From: Pseudoips prasinana
Taxonomy: Eukaryota > Arthropoda > Insecta > Lepidoptera > Nolidae
Reading direction: 5' to 3'
DNA length: 64,000 nt
Assembly: GCA_951640165.1 (NCBI GenBank)
Contig: OX621250.1
Span: 1,550,001-1,614,000 of the forward strand
Within the stretch, counting starts at the first letter, position 1. The number at the start of each line of letters is the position of its first letter. The notes under the pieces were generated by a model, which worked only from the letters and a program-made list of their open reading frames with translations, was not told the DNA's origin and ran no database searches. Both the position numbers and the translations under genes were made by a program. This document shows positions 31,011-40,439 of the stretch, one piece after another.

Positions 31011-31149
31011 TCTAAAATAATTCTCAATTCGACATATGACTTCTTCGTTATTAGTAAACCTATTTTGAGATAAGTACCTATTCACACGAGATTGTTCCAT
31101 AAGCATTTTTTTCCAAAAGTATTTTTTAACAGTTCATTAATTATAGAGA

Positions 31150-31360
31150 CTATGGCTGCTAAGCCATATTCCGATGGTTCAATCCCACCGACGACATTTT
31201 TTTGTATAATGAGTGCGTTTATTTGTTCCATTTCTGGGTGTAATTTATCTATAATATGTAAGTATTTAGAAATATATATGTATGTTTATCAGTGTTCGGT
31301 GGCTATAGTGCAGGCTCTGTCTAGATTGGGATCAGATGGAAGTGTTGGTTGTCCCAATTT
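31150..31360 (+). mobile_element. SINE family S2
   Basis: Head GACTATGGCTGCTAAGCC with B box ATGGTTCAATCCCACC, then TTTCTGGGTGTAATTTATCT, TATAATATGTAAGTATTTAG, GTTTATCAGTGTTCGGTGGC, TGCAGGCTCTGTCTAGATTG, GATCAGATGGAAGTGTTGG. Confidence 0.75.
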
Positions 31361-31382
31361 TTTTTTTTTTGTAGATTGTTGC

Positions 31383-31640
31383 ACGGTCACCGTAGCCTAG
31401 TTGGTAGTGCTCCTGCCTACGAAGCTGGTGGTCCTGGGTTTGAATCCCGGTAAGTGCAAATATTTGTGTGATGGGCACGAATATTTTTTTCTGAGTCATG
31501 GATGTTTTCTATGTATTTATCTATCTATATAAGTATGTATATCGTCGCCTGGTACCCATAGTACAAGCTTTGCTTAGTTTGGGGCTAGGATGATCTGTGT
31601 GACAATGTCCCTAGATATAATTATTATTCTATTCCATTCG
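31383..31640 (+). mobile_element. SINE family S3, tRNA-derived, uninterrupted copy
   Basis: Head CACCGTAGCCTAGTTGGTAG (A box TAGCCTAGTTGG, 31393-31404) and GTCCTGGGTTTGAATCCCGG (B box GGTTTGAATCC, 31438-31448), body GTAAGTGCAAATATTTGTG, TGAGTCATGGATGTTTTC, ATATCGTCGCCTGGTACCC, TTAGTTTGGGGCTAGGAT, TGTGTGACAATGTCC. The RNA polymerase III promoter looks complete. It is the empty-site reference for the split copy at 60676-61145. Confidence 0.85.
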
Positions 31641-31706
31641 AGTAATATATGTCTATTTTTACGTAGATACTCATTAGGCTTTCATCTTCCGTACATCATA
31701 GGGTAG

Positions 31707-31982
31707 GTTTAAAAAATGGGCAATCATAAATTTAATCGTCCGGTCGGGCTCGAACCTGCACCATCTACCAATCCGGGGTAGGCGCTCTGCGTTAGGCTAC
31801 GAACGATACACGCCGGCAGATCAAATTTAGGCTTCCCTTGCTCACACCCTTCCGGAGGATGTAGGTATTATCTATCGGCTTTATATTAGAAAATAAAGCC
31901 GGCGTTATATTAGAAAATAAAGCCAAGAAATTATATTTGCGCTTTGCATTGCGAATAATGCTATAAAATTCAAATTTAATCA
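31707..31982 (-). mobile_element. S6 repeat with tRNA-like core
   Basis: AAAAATGGGCAATCATAAAT start, minus-strand tRNA-like core with B box GGTTCGAGCCC, CCGGAGGATGTAGGTATTAT, then TTTGCGCTTTGCATTGCGAA and TAATGCTATAAAATTCAAAT. An internal 30-bp duplication (TTATATTAGAAAATAAAGCC twice) lies at about 31878-31924. The right inverted arm is missing. Confidence 0.7.
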
Positions 31983-31984
31983 TG

Positions 31985-32460
31985 GAAGGTGTATAAAATC
32001 GATTTTAGTTTAAGTGTAACAAAGAGCTTGGCCATGTGGGTAGTTCACTCTAAAAAGATGGAATTGAGGGCTTAGCAACTTGCTTTCACTGGTATATATT
32101 TTGAGAGAAAGCTTTTATTTTTTAATGTTCTTTTGAGATTGTTATTTCGTAGACTACAGCAAAAGTTATTACTGTTTAATTTTATTGTGGTAAAATAAAT
32201 GTGAATGCCCTGTTTAATCATTACTTGTGGCCTGAAATTAATACCTAAACAGAAATTTTATCAGAATTGTATTTATTTTAGTAATCGCCGCCAATAGGTC
32301 AGCAACAACAGAGACGCCGCAATTACGTTGACCGCTTTCTTGAAGACTTCCATGTCGTACATAATAGGAAACACCTCCGAAATTATCTGTCAAGATAACG
32401 ATATTTTCTGGCAGTGAATAATAATAATAATATTATAAATGGTTAAGTTCCCGATTATGG
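31985..32460. other. No recognised gene
   Basis: AT-rich; nothing recognised. Confidence 0.4.
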
Positions 32461-32464
32461 ATGT

Positions 32465-32755
32465 TTTTGGAACGAAGTTCCTTATCGCGCGTTGTGAAAG
32501 GGGGCTAGACGGAAAAAATTCTTACGAAAAGTTGTCACGACACTTTTTGCAGGTGTGCGCATATTTCTCTGTCTGTCTCTCTCTCTCTTATAGAAAGCAA
32601 GCCAGATATTTTCATTTCTATTTCGCATTGAACAGTGTGGTGTTGCGACGATTATTTTTGTTGAGTGTATACAGGTTTTTTGTACATAATAAATAATAAG
32701 AAATAACTTCGTTCCATCCGGGTATCCCTTAACACCTCTCAAGTTTTTTTAATCT
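32465..32755 (-). mobile_element. MITE-like repeat M2, inverted copy
   Basis: Reverse complement of 26175-26455: GTTTTTGGAACGAAGTTCCT, AAAGGGGGCTAGACGG, a CTCT run, CTTATAGAAAGCAAGCCAGA, TTTTTGTTGAGTGTATACAG, ACTTCGTTCCATCCGGGTAT, CTTAACACCTCTCAAG then a T-run. Two opposing reading frames over it are artefacts. Confidence 0.75.
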
Positions 32756-32759
32756 TGCA

Positions 32760-33364
32760 AACAAAACCCATGGAATGGATATTGATGAAACATTGTAGAA
32801 ATATAGCTTATATTATATCCGAATAACACGCGAAACCGCCCGAAATAGCTAGTACCTTTTAAACTTACTAAATCACTGTATATTTAATCATACAGCTACA
32901 TGCGCAATTGAGGTACCTGCACTCGCAATTTTAAGCCAGCAACTACAGCTCTGTAAGCAGAAATTTATATTAGCCTTTTTTGTAAGCGGGTTTATACAGC
33001 CTTCATAATAAGGACCATTAATCTGCTGGCCCTAAAACAATAGTCAACATGTACGTGTTATTCTAACACGACAAAAGAGTTCCGTACAAACAAGATACAT
33101 CTAAGAGGGCTCCGTATATTTTTGGGCATCCTCTGAACCTTTCGACCCGTGACTTAAATTATATGAGTTGGGTTTCCGCATCACGTCATGAGTTTTTCAA
33201 CTTAATTCGGTGATGATTAATTGCCCAAGTTTTTAAGGCTGAAAGCTTTTATTTGGTGCAGGTTTAATTAACTTTTGGTGTTATTTTTTTATTGAACATA
33301 GTCGATAAAATAATATGACACAAAATTGAATAAATCATAGGCTATGAATGCATTAGGATTCTTA
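32760..33364. other. No recognised feature
   Basis: AT-rich; no supported gene or shared repeat. Confidence 0.4.
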
Positions 33365-33570
33365 AACCTGTTGGTCTAGTGGAGTCAGAAGTCATGGGTT
33401 TGATTCCCACTGAGGAAAATTATTTGTTCTCTGTCTGGATATAATTTATCTCTAATTTGTAGTTGTTTAGAAATATATAAGTATGTTTATCAGTGGTCTG
33501 CATGCCATAGTAGGTTCTGCTTAGTTTGGGATTAGATGGCAGTGTGTCAGTTATCTCTAGAAATTCATTT
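33365..33570 (+). mobile_element. SINE family S2
   Basis: Head CTGTTGGTCTAGTGGAGTC with B box GGTTTGATTCCCACTGAGG, then TCTGTCTGGATATAATTTAT, GTATGTTTATCAGTGGTCTG, TAGGTTCTGCTTAGTTTGGG, GATTAGATGGCAGTGTGTCA. Confidence 0.75.
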
Positions 33571-33574
33571 TTTA

Positions 33575-34034
33575 TATACTACAATGAATTTGGGGTTCCC
33601 CAAATTCAGAGTTGAGGCTCTGGGCGGTTACTGACGGGGAGATGCGTGATAGGGCCGTATTGTTTTGGGTTCGTATTGTGCAACTTTGGCTCTGCGCGAT
33701 GCGATCCTTTCGTTCAATTTAGGTTCGGAGATAGGATTTTTCTTGAAACGGATATAAACAAAGGGTATTGGTGGACGCTGGTGGTCGCGGTGCGTTAGCG
33801 TCCGGCGAGAGTCTCTAATGGTAAACAAAGCCTGCGATTCACCAGAGATTATTTACTTCTTCGTTGGGTTGGGTTGGTGGTTGGTTATTTACCTCTGGCT
33901 TAAAACTACTTGTATATAGACGAGGTCGCCGTTATAGTCCCCCACAGCTGATGATACCTAAATAAACTAAGCAGATACATTTTATACTTCCAACATAAAT
34001 TAACTTATTTCTATAATTTAACCTGACTATTGCC
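33575..34034. other. Unassigned stretch with a GC-richer block
   Basis: 33600-33840 is more GC-rich than its surroundings and holds a 66-codon minus-strand frame without recognised domain. No repeat partner in the window was found. Confidence 0.35.
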
Positions 34035-34430
34035 TTGAAAAGTATGTGTGGTGTGACTTTGAGAGACAGAATTCGAAATACTGATGTAAGAGAGCTTTGT
34101 GGTGTGAAAGAGGATTTAGTCACAAAGATTGAAAAAGGAATGCTAAGATGGTTTGGCCATTTAGAAAGGATGAATGAAAGAAGATTGACCAAAGAAGTAT
34201 ACCTGGCCCGTGTGAATGGAACAACCGAAAGGGGAAGACCTCGTCGAACATTCTCTGACCAAATCGGAGACGTTCTCAAGAAAGGGCAGGTCAGAAGTAC
34301 CCTAAACCGGCGAGCATGTATGAAGAATATAATGACAGTAATCGAGGCAAAAGACGTGTGCAAAGATCGTGACAAATGGAAATCCGTTGTCTCTGCCTAC
34401 CCCTCTGGGAAATAGGCGGGAGTCTATGTA
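34035..34430 (+). pseudogene. RTE-B C-terminal fragment, longest copy
   Basis: Open frame [90 protein letters not shown], stop. This is the C-terminal part of an RTE-type ORF2, with the tail ATGTATATATGTAT after the stop. It extends about 85 bp further 5' than the other copies. Truncated, so not functional. Confidence 0.8.
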
Positions 34431-34434
34431 TATA

Positions 34435-35190
34435 TGTATTGTCTACGTCGTACATGAAACACAGCTAGTGTTGTACTGAATGAGAAGGGCTGATAGACCA
34501 TTTCAGAACTAAGGGGTCAATATTATTTTGTCAGTACATAAGCTAAATGGTCAAATTACTGCCTGTAACCACTAACCGTACAGAACCACAAATCGACGTG
34601 TGGTCACCAATTACTTCAGCCATTATCTACAGTAGTTGCGGTATGCTGCGAACTTTTATAACAATGTGATGATAATGATGAAGGCAATTACTCGAGTTCT
34701 ATCACTTGTAAAAATACCACGACCACGTTTAAGGAATGCATGATTAGCACTAATTAGAAATAGTTGCATCCAACTTCCGTAGTTTAAAATTAAGGCTTCT
34801 GATTAGTCGCCGCTGCATCCATCACAAATCAAGGTGTGATTCCGATGAGGTAATTGAATGAGACGGGATTTTGAAATACCCACAAAAAATAAATAAAAAA
34901 AAGGTTTATTCCCAACAAGCACAGATAATCCTTAACTTAGTTTACATCTAAGACGATATAACTAATTGCGTTTAGTTAAAATAATAGTTCCTTATGAAGC
35001 ATGCAACACTATAAGTACTAGCTAGGAAAGGCGTCTACCTCAGCAAATGTTACATTAAATAATAATTATTGCTGTAACGCTGATCTTCCGACAGCGCTTA
35101 AAAAACTACTTTTAATTAATTTACAAAGTCATTATGCGTACCGACCTGTAGTAGCGTTTGATTGCGAGAAAACTAAATTAAATCTATATT
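34435..35190. other. No recognised feature
   Basis: AT-rich; no supported gene. Confidence 0.4.
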
Positions 35191-35196
35191 CTTCTA

Positions 35197-35464
35197 TCTA
35201 TATATATAAAAATCAATGCCACTTTTCGTTGTAATGTTATAACTCAACAACGCCTTTACCGATTTGGCAAATTTTGGTCTTGAATTATTTGTGGAAGTCC
35301 AGGGAAGGTTTGTACGTAGAGAAAATTTAAAAAAAGTCTTGAAAAAGTGTAAAATCAACATCTATTAGCAATTTAAAATATTTTATTGTTTGAATAAATG
35401 AACTTAATAATATTTTTTTTATTACTATGCCTTATACGTAGCGAAGCACGTACCAGGCCGCTAG
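35197..35464 (+). mobile_element. Non-autonomous Helitron H4
   Basis: Starts TCTATATATATAAAAATCAA after A and ends AAGCACGTACCAGGCCGCTAG before T. Interior CCACTTTTCGTTGTAATG, CTCAACAACGCCTTTACCGA and GTGGAAGTCCAGGGAAGG is the same as at 60819-61057. It has no coding capacity. Confidence 0.85.
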
Positions 35465-35964
35465 TTATTAATATAGCATAATTGGCGTAAACCCACCTAT
35501 CTTTACCGGACGAAAACCGTAGTCATTAGTACTCTAATTTGAGTTCAATCACAATAGCTTGACGTGATATATACACATACACACATACACATAAATCTGC
35601 CTTTTCTGCCCGCGGTATAAAGACCTTGTCAATGTCACAGTGTATTCACTTGCCCCTAACGTGGTCTCAGCTGTACTTATTAAGACAGGCCGGTGAGAAT
35701 TACACTTTGTTACACAGTTAAAAAAACTACCAATAATGCCTTATTTGAATGTCGAACATGGCTTGTACGCACACCACGGCGTGAACCTGCTACGCCGTAG
35801 CAGTCACGTAGAACATAAATTGTCTAGCGCGTAGCACCAACGTAAACGTTACCATAGGATGGTACTCGTACCATAGGGATTGAAATTTAATATGGATTGC
35901 ATAAAAAAGAGAAAAAGGACATTGCGCCACGTGGGTGATTAAACTAAGAAACAAAGCAGCTAGT
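35465..35964. other. No recognised feature
   Basis: No supported gene. Some GC-richer text around 35770-35850 (CACCACGGCGTGAACCTGC) is unassigned. Confidence 0.35.
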
Positions 35965-36345
35965 TATTGATGAGTTTAATCCGTCAGTATAAATCAAATG
36001 CGAGTTTTTTGGTCTTACCTAAGATTAGGACAAATTATGGCAAGAAGATGCTGACTTATCAAGGGGCACAGATGTTCAACACACTACCACCAAACATTAA
36101 ACATGTAAACTCATCTATTGTATTCAAAACCCGATTATTTCAATATGTACAAGAATCTTACTCAATATCTTAACCTCGGGAAAGTGGGTACATTAGATGA
36201 GTACCGCACCTTATCATAAGAATAATGTATGTACTTAGGGAAACTACGAACTCGACCTTAAGTAATTTATTATAAGTTATTATTTATTCTTCTCAAGTAA
36301 GTGACTTATTTGTTTTTATTGAGAATAAAGAATCTTTAAACCTAA
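35965..36345 (+). mobile_element. LINE-C 3'-end fragment
   Basis: The frame at 35967-36173 encodes LTYQGAQMFNTLPPNIKHVN followed by FKTRLFQYV, the typical extreme C-terminus of CR1/Jockey-like ORF2 proteins (G/A-x-x-x-FN-x-LP). A 3' UTR follows, ending GAGAATAAAGAATCTTTAAA. Only the end of the element is left. Confidence 0.6.
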
Positions 36346-36411
36346 ATCGGCATAGGATGCCAACTCAGAACAATTACCTTATCTTTTAAACTACTTTCTA
36401 TTTACTTCACA

Positions 36412-36660
36412 TCACATCATATCATCAGCCTGGTATTGTCCACTGCTGGATTGTTTTTTATGACGTTGCCATGTGTAGGGGTTTGCTGTAGTCACCGCAC
36501 TTGGCAAGCGAATTGGCGACCGCAATTAGGTGGTAGGTAGTACACAGGTGCCCAACCACCTGGTGTATTTAGTCCCCTTTTAAGACACCCACAGAAAAGG
36601 GTGGGGTGGCCCTGTTATTATTTCTAGGGCGCAAAACGACATGGCTATTTACCCCACTTA
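36412..36660 (-). mobile_element. SINE family S5 with (TGATGA)-type tail
   Basis: Plus-strand text starts CATCACATCATATCATCAGC, CTGGTATTGTCCACTGCTGG, then AATTGGCGACCGCAATTAGG, CACCTGGTGTATTTAGTCCC, GGTGGCCCTGTTATTATT. On the minus strand it therefore ends CCAGCAGTGGACAATACC plus a TGATGA-type tail, like RTE-A and S4. Confidence 0.75.
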
Positions 36661-36785
36661 CACATAATCGTGTGGCAGTGGTTACTCTAGTGTCCACATA
36701 CGTTCCCGCTACCCTTATGCTTCTGACATTGTGTGGTAGCCGGTGACAGCTGGGACCAAAACCTTAACGTAAGCTAGCCGAGACG
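36661..36785 (-). mobile_element. Diverged body of the 5S-type SINE (weak)
   Basis: GGCAGTGGTTACTCTAGTGT, CTTCTGACATTGTGT and GCTGGGACCAAAACCTTAAC match the order of the 3' body in 15206-15310 but at low similarity. The 5S part is absent. Confidence 0.35.
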
Positions 36786-36834
36786 GACTGTAATTAATAC
36801 TTTAGTTTATACCTTGCACTGTATAAAATCTAAG

Positions 36835-37245
36835 AAATATACATGTAAATGTAGAATAGAATATAATAGAATACTCTTTATTGTACACCATAAAAATAAA
36901 TATGACATGAGATACATAGACAAGTTGTACAGAGGGCGGTCTTATCGCATAAGAGAGGTAGGGCACAGCGTTCATTCGCTCGAAGAGCAGCCCGACTGGG
37001 AAGTACCTCCACCTTACAGAAGACATTCCTTAATAATAACATTAATAATTTAATGTTGTGTTTCTGAGTGTGAGTAAGATCGCCAGAGCTCATCGGGGTG
37101 GGGGGAAGGGTCAGCAACACTTGGTTGCTGACTCTTAAAGGCCGGCAACGCATCCGCGACTCCTCTGGTGTTGCAAGTGTCCATGGGCGGCGGTGATCAC
37201 ATACCATCAGGTGACCCACTTGCTCGTTTCTCGACCTCTGACATA
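36835..37245 (-). mobile_element. Dispersed repeat D2, likely a retroelement 3' end
   Basis: Shares AAGCAGCCCGACT-type text, AGTACCTCCACCTTACAGAA, GACATTCCTTAATAATAAC, TGTGAGTAAGATC, CACCAGAACTCATCGGG-like, GACTCTTAAAG and GCGACTCCTCTGGTGTTG with 49560-49783. The plus-strand left end CTTTATTGTACACCAT is the reverse complement of a polyadenylation-type end (GTACAATAAAG), so the element reads on the minus strand. Confidence 0.65.
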
Positions 37246-37249
37246 AAAA

Positions 37250-37765
37250 AGCGATCTCTTCCAGACAACCTTAGAATGGATGAATGTATATCTATGTCAT
37301 TTTGTAACATTATAAAGGGTGCATCAAACAAACAAATCCCAACTCCGTACACTTAAAACATCCCCTTAATTAATTCACATACCCCAAAGATAACCCAATT
37401 ATATCCCCCAGTGATAGAAATCAAACAATAATTGTACTATGACGTCACAAAGGCAATCGAATTATCAAATTATTTTTGTGGTCTTTTATTGAATTACTTT
37501 CATTGTCATGTGGTCGTTTGAGGGCCTCACCCTTATTTCATACTACAATACACTTCTTCTATCACTTTGTTATTTTTTATGCAATTATGTTCAAATCGCA
37601 TTACATTGTGATGGTTAAAACTGTGTTTGAATTTTTTGCTAATGTTTTTAAAGATAGAGACCGAACCCTATGTAAGGCGAGTTATGGGAACGAAGGGGTA
37701 TGTGTATGTATTTACTACATAAGGGATTATTGAATACGAAAAGAACAAGTATGTCCGAAAATCTT
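37250..37765. other. No recognised feature
   Basis: AT-rich; an 85-codon frame at 37476 has no recognised domain. Confidence 0.35.
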
Positions 37766-37771
37766 ACACGT

Positions 37772-38083
37772 AAATTGAAAAAGGCATGCTGAGATGGTTT
37801 GGCCATTTAGAAAGGATGGATGAAAGAAGATTGACAAAAGAAGTATACCTGGCCTGTGTGAGTAGGACAACCGGAAGGGGAAGACCACGTCGAACATTCT
37901 CTGACCAAATTGGAGATGTTCTCAAGAAAGGGCAGGTCAGAAGTACCCTAAACCGGCGAGCATGTATGAAGAATATAAAAATGATCGAGGCAAAAGAAGT
38001 ATGCAAAGATCGTGACAAATGGAAATCCGTTGTCTCTGCCTACCCCTCCGGGAAACAGGCGTGAGTCTATGTATGTATGTCTG
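37772..38083 (+). pseudogene. RTE-B C-terminal fragment flanked by ACACGT
   Basis: Encodes [53 protein letters not shown] and [10 protein letters not shown], stop, then the ATGTATGTATGT tail. It begins ATTGAAAAAGG, the same point as the 4379 copy. ACACGT lies at 37766-37771 and again at 38084-38089, a probable target duplication. Confidence 0.8.
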
Positions 38084-38089
38084 ACACGT

Positions 38090-38588
38090 GTGTCATTCTC
38101 ATATTTAGATTATATTCTTCGATAAGATAAGATAACTTCTATAAGAATACGTCACAAAATTGTACAATTGGTGGCCTTATCAATAAATGTGGTCTCTTCC
38201 AGGCAACCTACTAATATAGCACTAAATATTTTAGGACCCAATCTTACTGGAGGCTCGGTCATGCAGGTCCCTTGGTGGTTCACATAAGTACTGTCGTCAC
38301 AGGAACGTCTTAGTCGATCAACGATTTAATGTTAGATCAACATTGCTATTAATTTATTAATTACGGTCCTGATGACCTGAACGACAGGTTTTATTACTTA
38401 CTACAAGCACCAGTAATCACTACCCATAATGTATATAGCTAAGATGGCATAAGTGTGTTTGTATTTGATGTTTTTGTGGATTGTGGTGAAAATAAATAAA
38501 TTATGACAATAATAATTATTATTATAACTATGATAAGCGGCATGGACTGGTACACACACACTTAGATCATTTATATGTATTTAAAGGT
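38090..38588. other. No recognised feature
   Basis: AT-rich; nothing recognised. Confidence 0.35.
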
Positions 38589-38619
38589 AAATGACAAGTT
38601 ACCAATAAACGTCTTAAAG

Positions 38620-38866
38620 TCGTCCCATAACTAGATGCTCTCACCGGTCGGTAAACAATCGGCGAGGTTAAGCAACTAGGCTCGCGGTCAGTCCATAGAT
38701 GGGTGACCGCCAAAGTGGTTTCATTTCTGAGCGTCTCCGTGCTTCTGAGGGCACGTTAAGCTGTCGGTCCCGGTTGTAGTCATTAGACAACAGTCGTTAC
38801 GCCATGTCAGATGTCTACTGGGCAGCTTGAACAACTCTGACACTAGGGTAACCACTGCCCTCATGA
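38620..38866 (+). mobile_element. 5S-rRNA-derived SINE, reference copy
   Basis: TAGATGCTCTCACCGGTCGG, then GGCGAGGTTAAGCAACTAGG (A-box region of 5S, 38661-38680), CTCGCGGTCAGTCCATAGAT and GATGGGTGACCGCC (C-box region, 38698-38711). The SINE body continues CAAAGTGGTTTCATTTCTGA, GGCACGTTAAGCTGTCGGTC, CACTAGGGTAACCACTGCCC. Its (AAGT)n tail resumes at 39180 after a Helitron that inserted in it. Flanked by 31-bp direct repeats. Confidence 0.85.
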
Positions 38867-39179
38867 TCTATACATACAATAAAATCGTAAGAAAGTCAAA
38901 ACTGTACATTGAATATTTTTTAAAAAGGATACTTGGGGCGTGATCTACAGTAGATGTCTAAGCGAAAAATATAGTTTTTAGAATTTTTGTCTGTTTGTCT
39001 GTATGTATGTCCAAGCTAAACTCAAAAAGTACTGCTTGGATTTTCTTCAAATTTTGCATGAATGTCACTAAGAGGTCGGGTCAACATATAGGCTACATAT
39101 TATCACGCTATCACCTACGGGGGAAGAGATGTGATAATTTATTAAATTTAACGCGGGTAAAACCGCGGGGCACAGCTAG
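38867..39179 (+). mobile_element. Non-autonomous Helitron H1, complete, in a SINE tail
   Basis: Starts TCTATACATACAATAAAATC after A and ends ACCGCGGGGCACAGCTAG before T, with the 3' hairpin CGCGGGTAAAACCGCG intact. It sits inside the 3' tail of the 5S-type SINE (GA before, TAAGTAAATAAG after; the 61.2 kb SINE copy reads GATAAGTAAT continuously). Confidence 0.9.
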
Positions 39180-39559
39180 TAAGTAAATAAGTAAGTAGTG
39201 TATTTAATTAAATGACAAGTTACCAATCAACGTCTTAAAGCCACAGGCTAATTTATAAGAGTAGGAGGTGAATAATAAATATGAAGGTCTTATAAATATA
39301 AAGCAACAAAATGAAAAATTACCAAATAAATGCACCAAAAAATATCGTTGTAATTCTTACCGAGCTAGGAAAGGACGAGCTATCGAGCACAATAGAGCAA
39401 TCAAGAGTGAGAGTGTACCAATTTGCTCTCAGATTGCTCACCGGCGGAGAGCGCGTAATTGTTGAGGCTTGTTTGTTTTGCGATGAAGCTGCTACGGTCT
39501 TGGATAGCCACACAGTCTAACCAAATTAAGTGCTATCATTTTTTAAATATTTATTCTTC

Positions 39560-39985
39560 CGGTGATGAAGGGATATTATACTATTCTCATGCAGTCAGAC
39601 TGTGGAACTCTCTTCCGAAAAATATACAAAACTGTAAAACTATTCACACTTTCAAAAGACTAGTGAAAAATCATTATCTTTCAATTTCGTCCTCATAGAA
39701 TGTATTATTAGTTTAGTAGTTATGTATTAGTAGTTTATTGTTAAGTCTAAATTGTATATAATATTTATATGTATTTTAGTATATTTGCAATTATTAGTAT
39801 ATAAGTGTATTATAGACCTACACACATTATTATAGCTCTTTAAATTTTTTCCTGTCGCGGGTCTGCTGGAAGAAATTTCTTGCAAAATAAGCAGCACCTT
39901 TGTACTATTCATCTCTTCGTATTTTTGTCTATTTATTGTATGTTTTGTGTGTACAAGAATTATTAAATAAATAAATAAAAATAAA
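39560..39985 (+). mobile_element. LINE-B-like 3'-end fragment
   Basis: Encodes GILYYSHAVRLWNSLPKNIQ and HTFKRLVKNH, equivalent to the FTVQAVRLWNALPHSIR end of the LINE-B RT, then a 3' UTR with GGTCTGCTGGAAGAAATTTC (compare GGTTTGCTGGAAGAGAACTC in LINE-B) and an (AAATAA)n tail. Diverged relative, 5'-truncated. Confidence 0.75.
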
Positions 39986-39989
39986 TTTA

Positions 39990-40289
39990 TAAATCGTTTC
40001 AAATAAGAATATTTTATATTTTACTTGTGCTGCTGACGTCATTGAATATCGCCACCCCATTTCATTCCTTGGGGGATTCAACATCTCAGAAAACGGACAG
40101 CAGCATCTCTGTGTACATACTATAACCATCATCTGTACACCGACAACTGCCCCTCTCAATAACTCCATTCTCCAATCATTATATATATCACATGTTGTGA
40201 TAACACCGCCCATTGTATACTTTTAAGGTTTTAAGTATTTTTTTTATTCTTTATTCCTTTGTTGTACAGTCAAGAGTTTATTTATATAA
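39990..40289. other. No recognised feature
   Basis: Unassigned, moderately AT-rich. A 94-codon minus-strand frame is not recognised. Confidence 0.35.
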
Positions 40290-40435
40290 CTATCTATCAT
40301 ACTGCGATCGCCAACTCATCTACGAAGCTTGGTGATTATGTCATAAACCTACAAACTATGGACATAACTTCATCGTGGAAATCTTTTGGGGAGGCCTTTG
40401 TCTAGCAGTACACGTCGATATACTGATGACTGAAA
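40290..40435 (+). mobile_element. SINE family S4, 3' part
   Basis: CATACTGCGATCGCCAACTC, GCTTGGTGATTATGTCATAA, TCGTGGAAATCTTTTGGGGA, GGCCTTTGTCTAGCAGTACA, CTGATGACTGA. Agrees with the 3' half of S4. Confidence 0.65.
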
Positions 40436-40439
40436 GTTA

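Larger units (their letters stand above)
38589..39240. repeat. 31-bp direct repeats framing the 5S SINE and Helitron
   Basis: AAATGACAAGTTACCAATAA plus 11 further bases at 38589-38619 recurs at 39210-39240 with one mismatch. Everything between is 5S-type SINE plus Helitron H1, so the repeats are best read as the target-site duplication of the SINE. 31 bp is long for a SINE. Confidence 0.8.

Noticed and set aside
38660..38712. 5S rRNA gene
   Set aside because: Only the internal promoter part is alike to 5S. The 5' and 3' ends differ and every copy continues into a common SINE body.
39311..39520. 69-codon frame MKNYQINAPKNIVV... as a small host exon
   Set aside because: Reads like a plausible protein, but there is no start context, splice or homologue that I recognise, and LINE debris follows. 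Left unassigned.
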